Translations under genes and position numbers: made by a program
Part shown: piece after piece, positions 1 through 11,853 of the stretch
Numbering within the stretch: position 1 is the first letter of the stretch
Layout: every line of letters starts with the position of its first letter
NCBI GenBank assembly: GCA_038087015.1
Contig: JASBNA010000002.1
Location: forward strand, 1,922,001 to 1,986,000
Source of the DNA: Cerrena zonata
Lineage: Eukaryota; Basidiomycota; Agaricomycetes; Polyporales; Cerrenaceae
Direction of reading: 5' to 3'
Length of the DNA stretch: 64,000 bases
The notes under the pieces: generated by a model
The model's database searches: none
What the model saw: only the letters and a program-made list of their open reading frames with translations
Told to the model about the DNA's origin: nothing

Positions 1-123
1 CTGCCGACCTCGGAGGGAATAGATGATTCAGAGGGAATGGTGGAGAGGGCGAGGAGAACGTTAAGTTCTTTTGCTACTGGATTGTCGGATGTGGGCTCGC
101 TAGGCTGGATGCTGGTCAAATGA
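1..123 (+). CDS. 3' end of a gene cut by the window edge
   Basis: The first reading frame is open from base 1 and gives 40 codons ending in TGA. The tail is rich in Ser, Gly and acidic residues (it includes SEGIDD and SFATGLSDVG) and matches no family I recognise. It would end 72 bp before the stop codon of the convergent neighbour, which is the normal tail-to-tail spacing here. With so short a stretch, chance openness cannot be excluded, so this is a tentative call. Confidence 0.4.
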   Translation: MPTSEGIDDSEGMVERARRTLSSFATGLSDVGSLGWMLVK

Positions 124-195
124 AGACAGGACGGAGGAGAACGCATGATGGGCATCAGGAACAGCACTGTCGATTTGTATAATAGTCGATTTTGA

Positions 196-1071
196 TTATG
201 TTGAAGGATGATTGTGAATAATGACTCTGGCCAACCGACAACCTTCAACAGCATTTGCTGTCATTACAATTTCGCCATCGACCAAATGGTCTTTATGTAG
301 GTCACCTTCTCCGACTTCTGTCCAATATCCTTGTTCCAAAAGCACACGGCGCATGATACCTGGTAGACAACCTGCACTCCGCGCATTGGGCGTCCACCAC
401 TGATTATTCCGCTTCAGTGCGAGATTGCGTATTGACGTTTCAGAAAGATGGCCGGCGGGTGTGTATAGAATGACGTCGATAGACCTCCCCTCGGGTGTCG
501 CAAGGGGTTGCAGATTGGCCCGAGCACGCGCACTGTCATAGTGCTCGCGGTGAGTCGTTTTAGTAGAAGTGAAGATAGACGGCTGAGTTGGAATAGTGTC
601 CAAATGCACCAAGTGCATAGAACCATCTTCTGGCTTCAATGGATCAGTCGTCGGGAATGGGTCGATGGGGAAAGCTGTGGCTAGGAGTTGTCCATCATGA
701 GAAAGGGTAATTCGCACCTGGAGGAAGCTTCAACAAGCAGCATTTATTATATGCGAGTTTTAACATACTCTGAACGGTTTTCCTGGATATAATTTTATGG
801 CAGACTCCACGGCAGTATCGCAGACTGCCTCCAAAGCTTCTTCATTGAGAACAGCCAGGCATTTTGTCCAGCCATGTTGCTGTGCAGCTTCGCGAAGCCG
901 GGCAAGATGATAAGGAAGGAGCATATATGCTGACGGAATATCATCGTTTACGGCTGTGTTCCATCCGAGACCGAGTAACTGTAGGTCATATCTTGTCGAG
1001 GTAGTGAGCTCGTACGACGGAGAGGGGTCGGTGGTCATTGTATGCGAAAATGGAGGCATTGCTGGTGCCAA
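196..1071 (-). CDS. Class IV PLP aminotransferase fold enzyme, probable aminodeoxychorismate lyase
   Basis: Two exons (769-1071 and 196-717) around a 51-bp GTATGT...CAG intron give 274 residues, the usual size of the fungal Abz2/PabC family. The family releases pyruvate from 4-amino-4-deoxychorismate to make p-aminobenzoate for folate. Seen directly: an N-terminal STRYD block, the likely PLP-binding lysine in FTSTKTTHREHYD, and the C-terminal TSIRNLALKR ... GCLPGIMRR block followed by GEIVMTANAVEG. The start used is the first ATG; an internal Met 11 codons later (MTTDPSP) is an alternative. It is divergent from the NBR1-like gene, with only about 115 bp between start codons. Assignment to PabC rather than a branched-chain or D-amino-acid aminotransferase is by motif resemblance. 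Confidence 0.8.
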
Positions 1072-1186
1072 TGACGGGCGGTTAAAGCCTAGGACGCCGG
1101 CGGGGCTATAAGTACCGCGTCACCACGACTCGCAATCGCCTTTCCAAGCGACCAACCCTCTTCCTCCCCTGGATATCGTTGGCCAG
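1072..1186. promoter_or_regulatory. Short divergent promoter
   Basis: These 115 bp separate two divergent start codons (class IV enzyme on the left, NBR1-like gene on the right). The stretch holds GC-rich sequence and a CTATAAG motif near 1106 facing the right-hand gene. Both promoters must overlap here or extend into the neighbouring transcript leaders. This is an inference from position only. Confidence 0.4.
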
Positions 1187-4100
1187 ATGTTTACCGTCAA
1201 GGCCACATACAAGGGCGAGACCCGCAAGTTTACTTTCCCCTCCCCGACGTTCCCTTCGCATCAGCAGCTGTACGAACAGGTATGTCCTCAGAGATCACTC
1301 ATATACCCCACATCCCCTGATACGAGCCCTCGTAGATCTACAGAGTCTTTCCCATTCATAAGCAATATTATCTATCCAAGCTACTTTTCTCGCCAGATTT
1401 GCGGAATGGCGCGCAGCGTATCCTAATTGGCACGGAAGCCCACACTGCAGAAGAATATGATAAACATGTTGCCCAGTATCAGGGTCGCTCGTTCCCCGAC
1501 CCCATCCTGAAGTTCTCAGTTTTCGACGAGACCTCGCAGAAAGCCACAACGAGTTTCACAACAGAGGACACTCTTGTCGTGAACGATGTTGAGTCCGCAG
1601 CTTCCACCGCGACTAGCGCCACTGCCACCCATGGTCTATTTGTCGCCGCTGATGGCAGGTCCGCCACCGATATGGCTACACGCAGAAGCATGCTTGCACG
1701 TCTGCGTAGCCATTCCACTCGCTTTGCACCTTTCGCTGACGTTGTCATTACGGAGTCTGAACCACCTTTATCGTCGTCTGAACAGGACGCTTCCCAACGT
1801 GCTACTAGACCGCTTCCATCAGTACCGCAGCCTCAATTTGAGTACAGCCAGTCCTCTGGGTCATCAGGGTCGCTTCCTTTAGACCCACCCAAGACTCGCT
1901 TGCCATCGTTCTTGCTGCAGAACCGTGATAGTCATCACGAGTCTGGTACTAGCAGGTTGAGTACGAATGAGAGCACTTTGCCTAAACCCATTGTCATTCC
2001 ACCACCTCCTGTCCTGACGGGCTTCGAGTCAAACAACCTGTTGGATTCTGCCGAGCCGAGGTGGCCTCCTTGGGGACTTCCGAAGGTAGTGCTACCACCA
2101 GTTCCACCCCCTCCTATGTTATATCCGTCTAATTCACAGTCGACTCTTCACACCTGGAGATCTTCGTTGACTCTCGACCCTGACGTCGAAATGAAGTCTT
2201 CACTCGAAGAACCTTATCCTAATTTCGCAGCTCCCAGCGTGATGGCGCAGCATGAGTCCACACAATGCCGACGAGCGCAGGCAGCTGACGCGTCTCCTCA
2301 GTTGACTGCGGATACCTTAGCTTCCGCAAACAATGCACTCAAAGAGGACCTACTTGAGTCACTTCACAGTGAATTTTCAACTTTACAAGACCTTCTCCTC
2401 GACATGCAAGGAGAGATGGACAAGCTTGTGAAGAGGATGAAACCAACTACACCTCCTCTTCCCCGGACCGAGAACATACATTCGTTCCCTGAAGCAACGG
2501 GCGCTGTCGTTCCTCCCGTTCCATCGTGGCAATCGTACATACCCCCTCCTCCAGCTTGGCCCGCAGATAATTTTGGTAGTTCCATTCCTGGGCAGTTCAT
2601 ACCTCCTCCTCCTGTCCTTCATAGCATACCATCCACCAGTACATTGAATGGTCTACCTATGAACTTCCAGCCTGCTACTACGGAAGCTCGTCACTCTGGC
2701 GTTCGTTGTGATGCGTGTAGAAAGAAGCCCATTACCGGGGTAAGGTTCAAGTGTCTTGACTGCTATGGTATGTCTTATTCTCGTGAAGCTAGTGCTTTGC
2801 TCACCTGTCTTATAGACTACGATCTTTGCACGTCATGCTTGAGCGACCCTAACGTGCGACAGGGTCACAACGCAACTCACGCATTCTGGCCTATTGCGGA
2901 ACCTGGCGAGAAGGACACATTCTACGAAGCTAAGCGCGAGCGCAATCTACAAGCACCTCCGCCAGAACCTCACCATTATGGTATCACGTGTGACGGTTGC
3001 GACACGTTAGCCTTTAAAGGAACTCGGTATAAATGTCTACAGTGTCCGGATTACGATCTTTGCCAGAAATGTTTCGTCTCGCCTAGTACTCGCATGTGTC
3101 ATTCTGTTAGCCATTCGTTCTGGCCTGTCACCACTCCCGATTACCTCGACGGCATCCATGGATATACGGAGGCTAAGAATATGCTGGCTCCCCCCACTCC
3201 ACCGAAACCCCGAGCTCCTGTCCATACGGGTGTTCTTTGCAATGGATGTGGCCGTATGAATATAGAAGGCGTTCGTTTCAAATGTCTGGAATGTGACAGT
3301 ATGTATCCACAACGATTGTCATTGTCGCCGCACTAACATTAATCATAGATTACGACTTCTGTCAAGACTGCTTGAGTGAGCCTTATATGCGTAGCATTCA
3401 TGCGCCCGACCATTCATTCTGGCCAGTCTCGCTTCCTGATGACCTGGAGATGTATGTACGTTTGAAATCTGAACGGGACATCAGGAAACCATTGCACCGT
3501 AACATACACTGCGATGGATGTCAAAAGTCCATCATGGGTGTTCGCCATAAATGCGTCGACTGTCAAGGTTCGTGTTTCTGCTTACTTATCCAGCCTTGCG
3601 TTTCTAACGTGGCTCTCAGATTTCGACTTCTGCACCGAATGCATCACGAACCCAGAGAAGGTTGGTGAACATGCTGCTCACCATTCGTTCTATCCCGTCA
3701 CGGTTCCTGGCGATCTTACGTTCTATGATGTTGCGAAGTCATCCAAGGCTCTTGCTCTGACCTCTTCTCCAGTACACACGATTCCTAGCTCTTCGCAGTC
3801 CCCTCGTGTTTCTCACACTCATCGCGGTGCTAATGCCACAGGACTGAGGTCGCAGGAACCTGTAGTCCATGCTGGCATTGTTTGCGATGGTTGCAATTGT
3901 CAAGTCATCGGTGTACGTCACAAGTGTCTGGATTGCCCAGATTTTGATTTGTGCGAGTCCTGTGTTGCTGGGGGTAGGAAAGAGTCCCACAACGCCCTTC
4001 ATGAATTCTTCGAGATCACCGAGCCTGGTCATGTCTACGTGCACACTATCTTCAGTGGTAGTAGTGAAAGGGTCCCTTCACCTCCTCGTCCTGCCTTTGC

Positions 4101-6706
4101 TCAGTCGCCGTCGTACGAACGAGCAGGACTCACAACCGAAGAACCTGTTGTTCATGGTGCAACGTGCAACCTCTGTGATTCCAGAATCCGAGGTAATCGA
4201 TATGTAAGTTTATTCGTTCTGGCCAGGGACATCCTACTGAACCTTTGCATAGAAATGTCTGGTTTGTCCCGACTTCGATACCTGCCAGTCCTGTTTCACG
4301 TAAGTTCCTGGCCTTTATTTTCACCACGTTATATTTACTAAAATATGTCAATTAGAATCACCGCAGAGCAACATCCCGGCCATGGCTTTGTGAAGATCAA
4401 TAACTCTCTTGAGCAACTTAGGCTCCGTGATAGTCTTCGGTCACATATTGAGCATCCTGCTCGTTGTGACTTCTGTCAGAACACCATCCGAGGAACACGT
4501 TATAAGTGCATGTCGTGCAGCAATTTTGACCTGTGTCAGAACTGCGAGGCACTTCCTATTTCTGTTCATGATTCCACTCACAACTTCCTCAAGATGAAGC
4601 TACCTGGATCCTTCGTTCCGTCTGTCTTCAATCGCCCTATCATCCCTCCATCGGGATTATCGGTCGAGGATCCGAATGACCTGTGTGCTTTGGCATTTGA
4701 CACTTCGACAATCCCTCGTCCACCGTCCCCAACGCCCGCAGATCTACCTCCGGAAGTTATATTTGTGACCCAAGATCGTTACAACGAGGCCGTTACTCCT
4801 TACCCTACAAGTTCTACGGCATCACCTGAACCACGCTATCATCCTCTTCATTCCATTGACCATTTTTCGCATCGTGATCGGTCTAATCCCTTCACTCAAT
4901 ATGATCAAAGTCCTGGTGCTCATACATATATTAGACCCGATCTCTTCCGTAGCCCCAGCCCTAGCGAGCCACTTGACTTCCAGCGTGCTTATAGTCCCGA
5001 AATTAGCTCACCAATTCGGTTTGAATCCCGCCCTAGGTCGACATCATCAGCTCATTCGGAAGGATTGTATGCTACGCCCCCACCACCACCCATCATAGCT
5101 CTACCTAACACTTCAGATTTTGAGCGTCCTATCTCACCCGCAGCGCCTACCATCCCTCCAGTTATTCCAACTGCTTGGACCCCACCTGTACCTGGTAGTT
5201 TCAGCTGGTGGCCGCCAAGGAACGACTACCAACAAAGGAACCCGACGTACTCTAGGGTCGTAACTCCGGAGAGTGTCGGTGAGAAGACGGTAGAATTACC
5301 TGAAACGCTGCCCGGCTTGGAACCACGCACACCGGAGAAAATGTCGCACAACATTGTTCCAATGTCTTACGTTCCCCGCTATTTGTCTTTCATTGAGTCT
5401 CCTCGCCTTGATTCACCGGTTGCATCTTCATCACCCAGGCTCGAACAGCAAAGTCCACCACTAGTAGGAAATCTAGTTGACCTCAGCGAAAGTGTCCCTC
5501 CCCCAGTTCATACAACGGAAATCGCAGAAACTCGTGTGGTCACTCCATTTGAGCGGACGAAGTCCCAGGATGAATCTGAAAGTTCATTGCCTCGACTTGG
5601 ACCCGTGACAACTCGATACGCTGAGTTATGGCCTGAATTGACTTCGATGTTTTCGCATCTCCTTCAACCCACTTCACCCCCAGTGAATTCTAGGATGCCC
5701 GGCAGTATTGAAATCGAGGAACTCAAGAGTGAACAGCGGTCCTCTGAACGAGACTTTGTGACTCCTCAAGAAGACTCGCCCATCGGAGCCGAGTCCCTCT
5801 TGTCTAAGCCTCCTCAACGGAACTCCATGGTCGACGATGAGGAACGAACGAGACTTGATCTAGCGTCGTTCCTCCATAATATCGTTCCTCGTATCCCTAC
5901 CCCTCCGCCATCATATGTTGCTACTCATGTTGGAGATGTCAATATTCAGGACGGCCAGTTCTTCCCTCCCGGAGCTGAATTCGTGAAGACATGGCGTATG
6001 AGAAACGACGGCAAGTGTAGTTGGCCTGAAGCGACTGAACTAGTGTATATTGCTGGTGATCGAATGGCACCCCACCTCAATGCTCTGACCAGGTTCACGA
6101 TTGGGGCTGTAAAGCCAGGTGTAGAAGTTGAGATCTCCGCTGGTGAAATGAAGGTAAGAGACCATCATCACACCTGTTTGATCATGCGATTAATCTTAGT
6201 TCTAGGCCCCTGAAGCCCCTGGCAAGTATGTTGGCTATTGGCGTTTGGCAGATGACAACGGCAATCTTTTCGGTCACAGCGTTTGGGTAGAGTGAGTGCA
6301 CCACCCTACTTGCGACAACTATATCCTTAACTGACACAACATATATAGTATCGTTGTCGTTGAGATGAATCTCAATCATGAGTCTTCGGGCGAGGAATCG
6401 TTGGCTGCGTCCTCGGTTATCATGCCTCTGGCCATGGATGCCGTGCCAGCCTTAACTTCTGCTGGGCCCACCGCAGCTGCTACATCGCTCACAACGCCAT
6501 CTCATCCTCCCTCCGACGATGGATCATTTGATTCGGACATTTCTTTGCTCGATGCTCCTTCGTCTCCCTCGGACGAAGAGGACGAAGCTATTTACCACGA
6601 CACTCGCTCTCGCTTCCTACCTCCCCGAGTTGAAGCTCCAGCTGAGCCCACTACCATCGAGCAAGACCTCGAATATGTAGTACTTTATGATTCGGAGGAG
6701 GATTAG
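1187..6706 (+). CDS. NBR1-like selective autophagy receptor with PB1, seven ZZ fingers, FW domain and C-terminal LIR
   Basis: Nine exons (1187-1279, 1336-2767, 2816-3298, 3349-3567, 3620-4203, 4253-4299, 4356-6153, 6206-6291, 6349-6706) give 1,699 residues. An N-terminal PB1-like domain (residues about 1-95, VKATYKGETRKFTF ... ILKFSVFDE) is followed by a Pro/Ser-rich linker. Seven ZZ zinc fingers then start near residues 485, 566, 649, 723, 830, 924 and 990; each has paired CxxC motifs and most have a late His pair. After a second disordered stretch comes the four-tryptophan FW (NBR1 central) domain at about 1478-1595. The protein ends in an acidic EYVVLYDSEED tail with a Y-x-x-L Atg8-binding core at Y1690. 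NBR1 proteins bring cargo to the autophagosome or vacuole. Animal NBR1 has one ZZ, so seven is an expansion. Confidence 0.9.
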
Positions 6707-7127
6707 AATGGTTTCTGAAGATAAACTCGATATTTGATTTGTTATATGTTTTCTTTTTTGGTTCTTCATCTCCTATGTCACTGCCTTGTGTACCATTATC
6801 GACACTCATTGCGTCTCATTTTTGATCAAGTGTACAATATAGGTTATAGTCCAATTAACAAAGTTTTTGGGCACATTGTGTTGGGAATGATTTTAAGTCC
6901 GGTGAAGAACATTGAATATTGAAGCTTGAAGCTTGAAGTTTTGTGTGCGTCGCAGAGTAAACATCGTTTTCGGGATATGCCGACGCAGTACCAACAGGCG
7001 GAGGCACGACGCGGCGGGCAGTGACGCACTGGCCTTAGCTCTGACTTTTCTACCGGTTTTACCTGCTCTACCTATAGTGTCCAGGAAACTACTATAACAA
7101 CACTGTGACATTACTAGTGACATATAT
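6707..7127. other. Intergenic, 3' region of NBR1-like gene and promoter of gos1
   Basis: There is no coding signal. The left half is AT-rich as expected for a 3' untranslated region, with TATTTGATTTG-type stretches. A triple GAAGCTT repeat lies near 6920-6936. The right half leads into the Gos1 start; ATATATATGG sits immediately before the ATG and is probably leader rather than a TATA box. Confidence 0.5.
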
Positions 7128-8077
7128 ATGGCAAACTACGACTCCTTGCATCGACAATGTCGAACACTTGAATCCCTATTCGATTCCAAACTCACGGCAT
7201 ATTCTCGTCTGGCATCCACAATTACTCGGAACAACGATGATGTTGAAGCTAGTGGGTCAGGGGAGCGTTGGAAAGACTTGGAGGATGAAGTGGACGAGTT
7301 GTTGCAGAAGGTAATGTAGTACTAAAGTAGTATTGTTCGTGTACGAGAATATACTCATATGAACTGTAAGCTAGGAGAGATAAATGATCAGCTTTCTACA
7401 CTCTCAAGTGACCCAGATCAACCTCCCTCGCAGTCTATGCTTCGCGCTATTCAGCGACATAGGGATGTATACCAGGATTACGTACGGGAACTTAGGAGAA
7501 CGAAGGTGCGTGCTTGGATAGATGGTGGTGTTAACTGTATTCACCATAATTACTCCCTTTAGACAAATGTGCAACATGCCCTCGATCAAGCCAACCTTCT
7601 GAGTGGCGTGCGGAACGACATTGAGTAAGTTTACCCTTCAATGACGTTTGGTCACAATGTTTGACGATAGGTCTCGTAGTGCATACAAATCCTCGGCAGC
7701 GGACGCTCTGCTCTCGGAACGAGGACACATTGACAATTCACATCAAATGACAGATGATATGTTGGCGTAAGTCCTTTCATCTTTTCCACACATATACCTC
7801 ATGAACACACGGTTCTTCTAGTCAAGCGTATGAGACTCGAGCAGAATTCGGGCGTCAACGCTCAACGATATCTGGTATCAACTCTCGCATGGCAGGAGTG
7901 CTCAGTAAGTAATCCGGCTTGATAGTATCTCGTGCTCCGTCTAAAGTCATGATAGATACAATGCCTGGCATCAACAACCTCGTTGCTATGATCAAATCCA
8001 GGCGTCGAAGGGACTCTATCATCATTGGTGTTATTATCGGACTTGGTCTTATTCTCCTGCTCACCTACATGTTCTAG
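7128..8077 (+). CDS. gos1: Golgi Qb-SNARE Gos1 (GOSR1/GS28 family)
   Basis: Six short exons (7128-7310, 7371-7505, 7563-7624, 7671-7766, 7822-7904, 7956-8077) give 226 residues, the usual Gos1 length. The protein has an N-terminal helical segment (SLHRQCRTLESLFD), the conserved stretch ERGHIDNSHQMTDDMLAQAY, then EFGRQRSTISGIN and NTMPGINNLVAMIKSRRRRD. It ends in a single C-terminal membrane anchor (IIIGVIIGLGLILLLTYMF) directly before the stop. Gos1 acts in intra-Golgi and endosome-to-Golgi vesicle fusion with Sed5, Ykt6 and Sft1. Its stop lies 92 bp from that of the convergent TatD gene. The family assignment is firm. Confidence 0.93.
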
Positions 8078-8169
8078 TATATCCTATTTGATTTATGCAG
8101 TACTTTACATTCCCTCCTATATATGGACCTTTAGGACTTACCATATACCATCCCTTTATATGTCTGTGT

Positions 8170-9436
8170 TCAAAGTTCCGAGTCGCTTTCGTCACTGTCC
8201 AATGTCAGCTTTCGTCTGTCCCTGTTTCTTTTGATGGGTGTGTGCTTCGCCTTCTGGAAACGGTTCCAGTTGTCCTCCAGTCGCTTGACTACGCCCCAAT
8301 CTTCAGAAGCAATATGTTGCTCGGCGTACAGCCAATCTTCTTCCACTTTCCATTTCTTCACTTCCGCGATCGTACGCACCATCTCCCAAGTCTGTTGAGG
8401 CAGGTCCCGAATGTTATTGAAATCACTTTCAACCAAGATCCGATGTGGAGCACATGAAGCGATTAAGTCCTTGTGAGCGGGGGAACGAGAATTGATTACT
8501 GTCGACAAGGAGAGGTAGACGTTAACATGCTTTCTCTGCCAGAATCGGGCGTGAGCCATCTGCGGAATCCACCAGGAACATCATCGAATACGCACCTCGA
8601 CATCCAACCATGATTGTGCACTGAATCCGCAACTATGCAAGTCGACGCTGATAGCTTCCCATGCTTCCCGGCCATGTTTCGTTTTCATTCTGATCAATAA
8701 ATCCGCCGTCGCTTGTTGGCTCTTGACACTATGACAACTGACATTTCGCCCCATCTCTACCGCTACATCCAGCTGTGCTTCAAGAACAATAAGCTGATGG
8801 GGTAGAGGAATGGTGAATGGTGAGAGGTCACGCCGGTTATCGTGTTCAGCGTATGGTGGTGGTGATGGTGCTATGTACGGCACTCGGCACGCTCTGTCCA
8901 ATCCTACTTCTCCTAGCATAGCGTTGGGGAATTCGGACAAGTTCTGACGCAATTCAGTGAGAATTGCATCTAGAGGAGTCGGCTCCGGGAGATATTGAAG
9001 AAGCTTATTGAATGCTTCGACGGTGTCAGGTTTCGCCTCGGAGTCTTTCTCGAGGAACAGGGTTTTGTAATGGTCTTCTTTGGATATTCCAGGTGACAGA
9101 GATATCCAATGTGTGAACCAGGGATGGTATCCTATGAATTTCAAGAAGATTCAGTCAGATCTGAATTTGCCTCCTTCCGAATTCCAATGATTGGGTTAGA
9201 AAAGCTCACCGACCGAAACAAGGGATGACCTTCTCGGGATTGGCATTTGCCAAGTCTCGTACAAGGTCTTGGTCACTAGATCTTGTGGCCATGGCGCATA
9301 TACGCATCGGGAGGTTCTTTGCGTCTTCTGCACTTATACGTGAGTCTGTGGGATGGCAATGGACATCGGTTATGTGCTCAAGCACAGATAGAGGTGGAAG
9401 GACGGTCGTCTCGATTGCGCTGGCCTGACCACACAT
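8170..9436 (-). CDS. TatD-family metal-dependent hydrolase (Scn1-like)
   Basis: Three exons (9214-9436, 8596-9131, 8170-8559) give 382 residues. The metal ligands of the TatD amidohydrolase fold are visible in order: DVHCHPTD (HxH), GEVGLD (Glu), CHSVKSQ (His), DLHSCGFS (His) and LVESDFN (Asp). The C-terminal part resembles fungal Scn1, a TatD protein named for interaction with the fission-yeast APC/C subunit Cut9. Family members have Mg-dependent 3'-5' nuclease activity. The second intron is only 36 bp but is needed because its in-frame reading holds a stop. The first donor (GTCGGT) was chosen over a nearby GTGAGC because only it restores CFGYHPWF. Confidence 0.85.
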
Positions 9437-9652
9437 AGTAGCGTTGTATAGAGAGATGTAATTATCTTAATACCAAAGCGTTGGGACACTTTCAAGCTAG
9501 GAGATCGTACTGAATCTCGATGCATCGACTCGAGCTTGCACCGAGGAAGTGGTATGTGGGTGACGATGGCATCTTATCTTATCTCACTTATTCTCCCCGA
9601 TCATCCATTTTCCTGGGTCATTTCCAGTCACATTCCTATAACTTTATCGCGG
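9437..9652. promoter_or_regulatory. Divergent promoter between TatD-like gene and trm5
   Basis: These 216 bp separate divergent start codons. The part next to trm5 is open in the same frame upstream of the chosen Met, but it has an unlikely composition for a presequence. I therefore treat it as leader. No canonical TATA box was seen. Confidence 0.35.
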
Positions 9653-11497
9653 ATGCTTTCTCTGTTTTCTCGTTCCTTTCATATCAAGGCTTCGCTTTCA
9701 TCTGTATTATATCGCACCCCTCCACGACTCCGCCATCATCGCGCAGCACTGATGTCACGACGAAACAATCTAGATATTTCACCACCTGTTCATCGTGGCA
9801 TGAAGGACCGGCTGGATAGAGATCTTTTCAAGAAATCGGTTCCTGTGCTTGGTGTGAAGGTTACTCCTGAGAAGGTACATACTACGTTGAGGTCTGAGAA
9901 GGTCAGGAGGTATGTCACAGAAGGTTGTTTCTAGCGAATGGCATCGCTCAAATGGTCGATTTCACAGTTATATACTTGACCTGCCAAAGACTCCCAAAGT
10001 CATACATTGTCCAGATGGACAACGTATTGTAGTATTGAATGTTCAGAGTGAAAGTATGTCGTTTTAACAGGGGTCCTTATGAGGAAGCTCACGTGAAGTG
10101 TAAGCAAGGTGAACTGTCACCGGAAGCATTGGACTATTTGAAGTCAGAATCCGCTGAGTTCGTCCCTCACACAGTAGAGCTCGACTATGACTCTTGGACG
10201 GTAGGTATGTACCTTGACGGAAATGAAACTTCCTTGTACTCAGCTCTATGTAGAAGAAATTCTGGATGCCATCCTTCCTGAAGACCTACTCAAAGAAGCA
10301 CCAAGAGGTTACGCAGGATGTGGGCACATTGCTCACATTAATCTCAATCCGGAATATCTTCCCTACAAGCATGTTATTGGTCAACTAATAATTGATGCAA
10401 GTGTATTCCGTTTCGCTGAGGAACGGTATACTGATCTTGACGCAGAAAATACCCGTTATCAAAACGGTAGTCAACAAAACCGAGAATATCGGAAATCAGT
10501 TCAGAGTGTTCCCTATGGAGTTGCTTGCTGGCGAACCAAATTATGAAGTCACACATGCAAGTTACCTCTCATCAAGCGATCAAGGTGTATACTGACGAGC
10601 AAAATATTTCTAGAGCGAACAGCAGTGCAAGTTTATTTTCGATTTTAGCAAAGTGTACTGGAATTCTCGGTTAGGCACCGAGCACGAACGCCTGGTCAAT
10701 GTCTTCACACCGGAAGACCTTATTGCAGACGTCTTCGCAGGCGTTGGTCCTTTTGCAGTCCCTGCGGCTAAACGTGGGACCGGTGTCCTTGCGAACGACT
10801 TAAACCCCGAGAGTTATAAGTATCTCGCAAAGAACATCGAGGTCAATAAGGTACCATTCATTCTATTTTTGTGAACTGAATGTGGTTCCTGATCGTATTT
10901 TTTAAGGTTATGAATAATGCACGAGCGTTCAATCTCGATGGGCGAGAGTTCATTCGAGAGTCTGTGTTGCAGGCATATGATAACCCACTCCCACCGTATA
11001 TCCCACACAAAAGTCTGTCCGAACGCAAGAAGGAAGCTCGACTTCGAAAACAAGATAATAAGAAGATTCCTGAGAAAGGTGCCCTGGATACTGAGAAACC
11101 GCCGAGAAACAAAGTCACGCAATTCGTGATGAATTTACCAGACTCTGCGATAACCTTCCTTGATGCTTTTCGAGGTTTGCTATCACCGGAGCACATCGGA
11201 CAGCGGGATTTGAGCGGGGTATATGATGAGAACAATCTTCCGATGGTACACTGCTATTGCTTTACAAAGGTGTTTGAGGCAGACAAAGCCGCTGTTGATA
11301 TCCGCCAGGTAAGCCCGCTGTGAAAGTTGTGTGCAGTTTGTTGACTAAAGCCTCCGCAGAGAGTCGAGGAGAAGCTTGGCGCTCCGTTGGACGAGAAGGC
11401 GAGCTTCCACCATGTACGGTCTGTGGCGCCAAACAAGGAGATGTTTTGTGTGTCGTTCAGACTGTCTGCAGAGGTCGTGTATGCCCCTGCCGCATAG
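9653..11497 (+). CDS. trm5: tRNA (guanine37-N1)-methyltransferase Trm5
   Basis: Eight exons (9653-9909, 9968-10053, 10109-10204, 10254-10396, 10446-10556, 10614-10850, 10907-11308, 11360-11497) give 489 residues. Trm5 methylates N1 of G37 in tRNA and so protects the reading frame in cytosol and mitochondria. Seen: [18 protein letters not shown] and [16 protein letters not shown] of the D2 domain, the SAM-binding [17 protein letters not shown] near residue 270, NDLNPES, and the NLPDSA catalytic loop near 386. The first Met opens a basic, Ser/Arg-rich segment typical of mitochondrial targeting; an internal Met 33 codons later (9752) would make a cytosolic form. Introns four and five (10397-10445, 10557-10613) use GC-AG ends with GCAAGT donors. 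The third exon's acceptor is AAG. Confidence 0.9.
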
Positions 11498-11853
11498 TGT
11501 TTCATTCATTCATGTACCGTAGGGCTGTTGCCAATGTGATTCGAGTGTGGGGGCTTAGTCAGCAGCGTTAACCCCGCATCCAGCTATGTACAGGCGCTTC
11601 GGGGAAAAACGTTAGATTGACGGGGCAGAGAGCCGAACGGTTGAGCAAGAACTCTCTCCAAAACACGCTCATCCTCCCTCGAGCCACCTCTCCAAGGCTC
11701 ACCCTCTGCCTTTCTCTGCTACGTTATAGACCTACTCTGTCCCTCTTTTCGTAGAGTCTCCCTATAAACGGCTATACCCCGCTAATCCCCTCGCGTCACT
11801 AGACTAGACTCAGTCCCTAGACGTCCTTTCTGGCATAGAATCTTATATTCACA
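11498..11853. other. Intergenic, promoter of the aspartate/glutamate carrier gene
   Basis: No coding signal is visible. The stretch holds pyrimidine-rich runs (around 11690-11760) and CTATAAACGG near 11763, a plausible TATA element for the carrier gene about 90 bp before its start. Confidence 0.4.
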
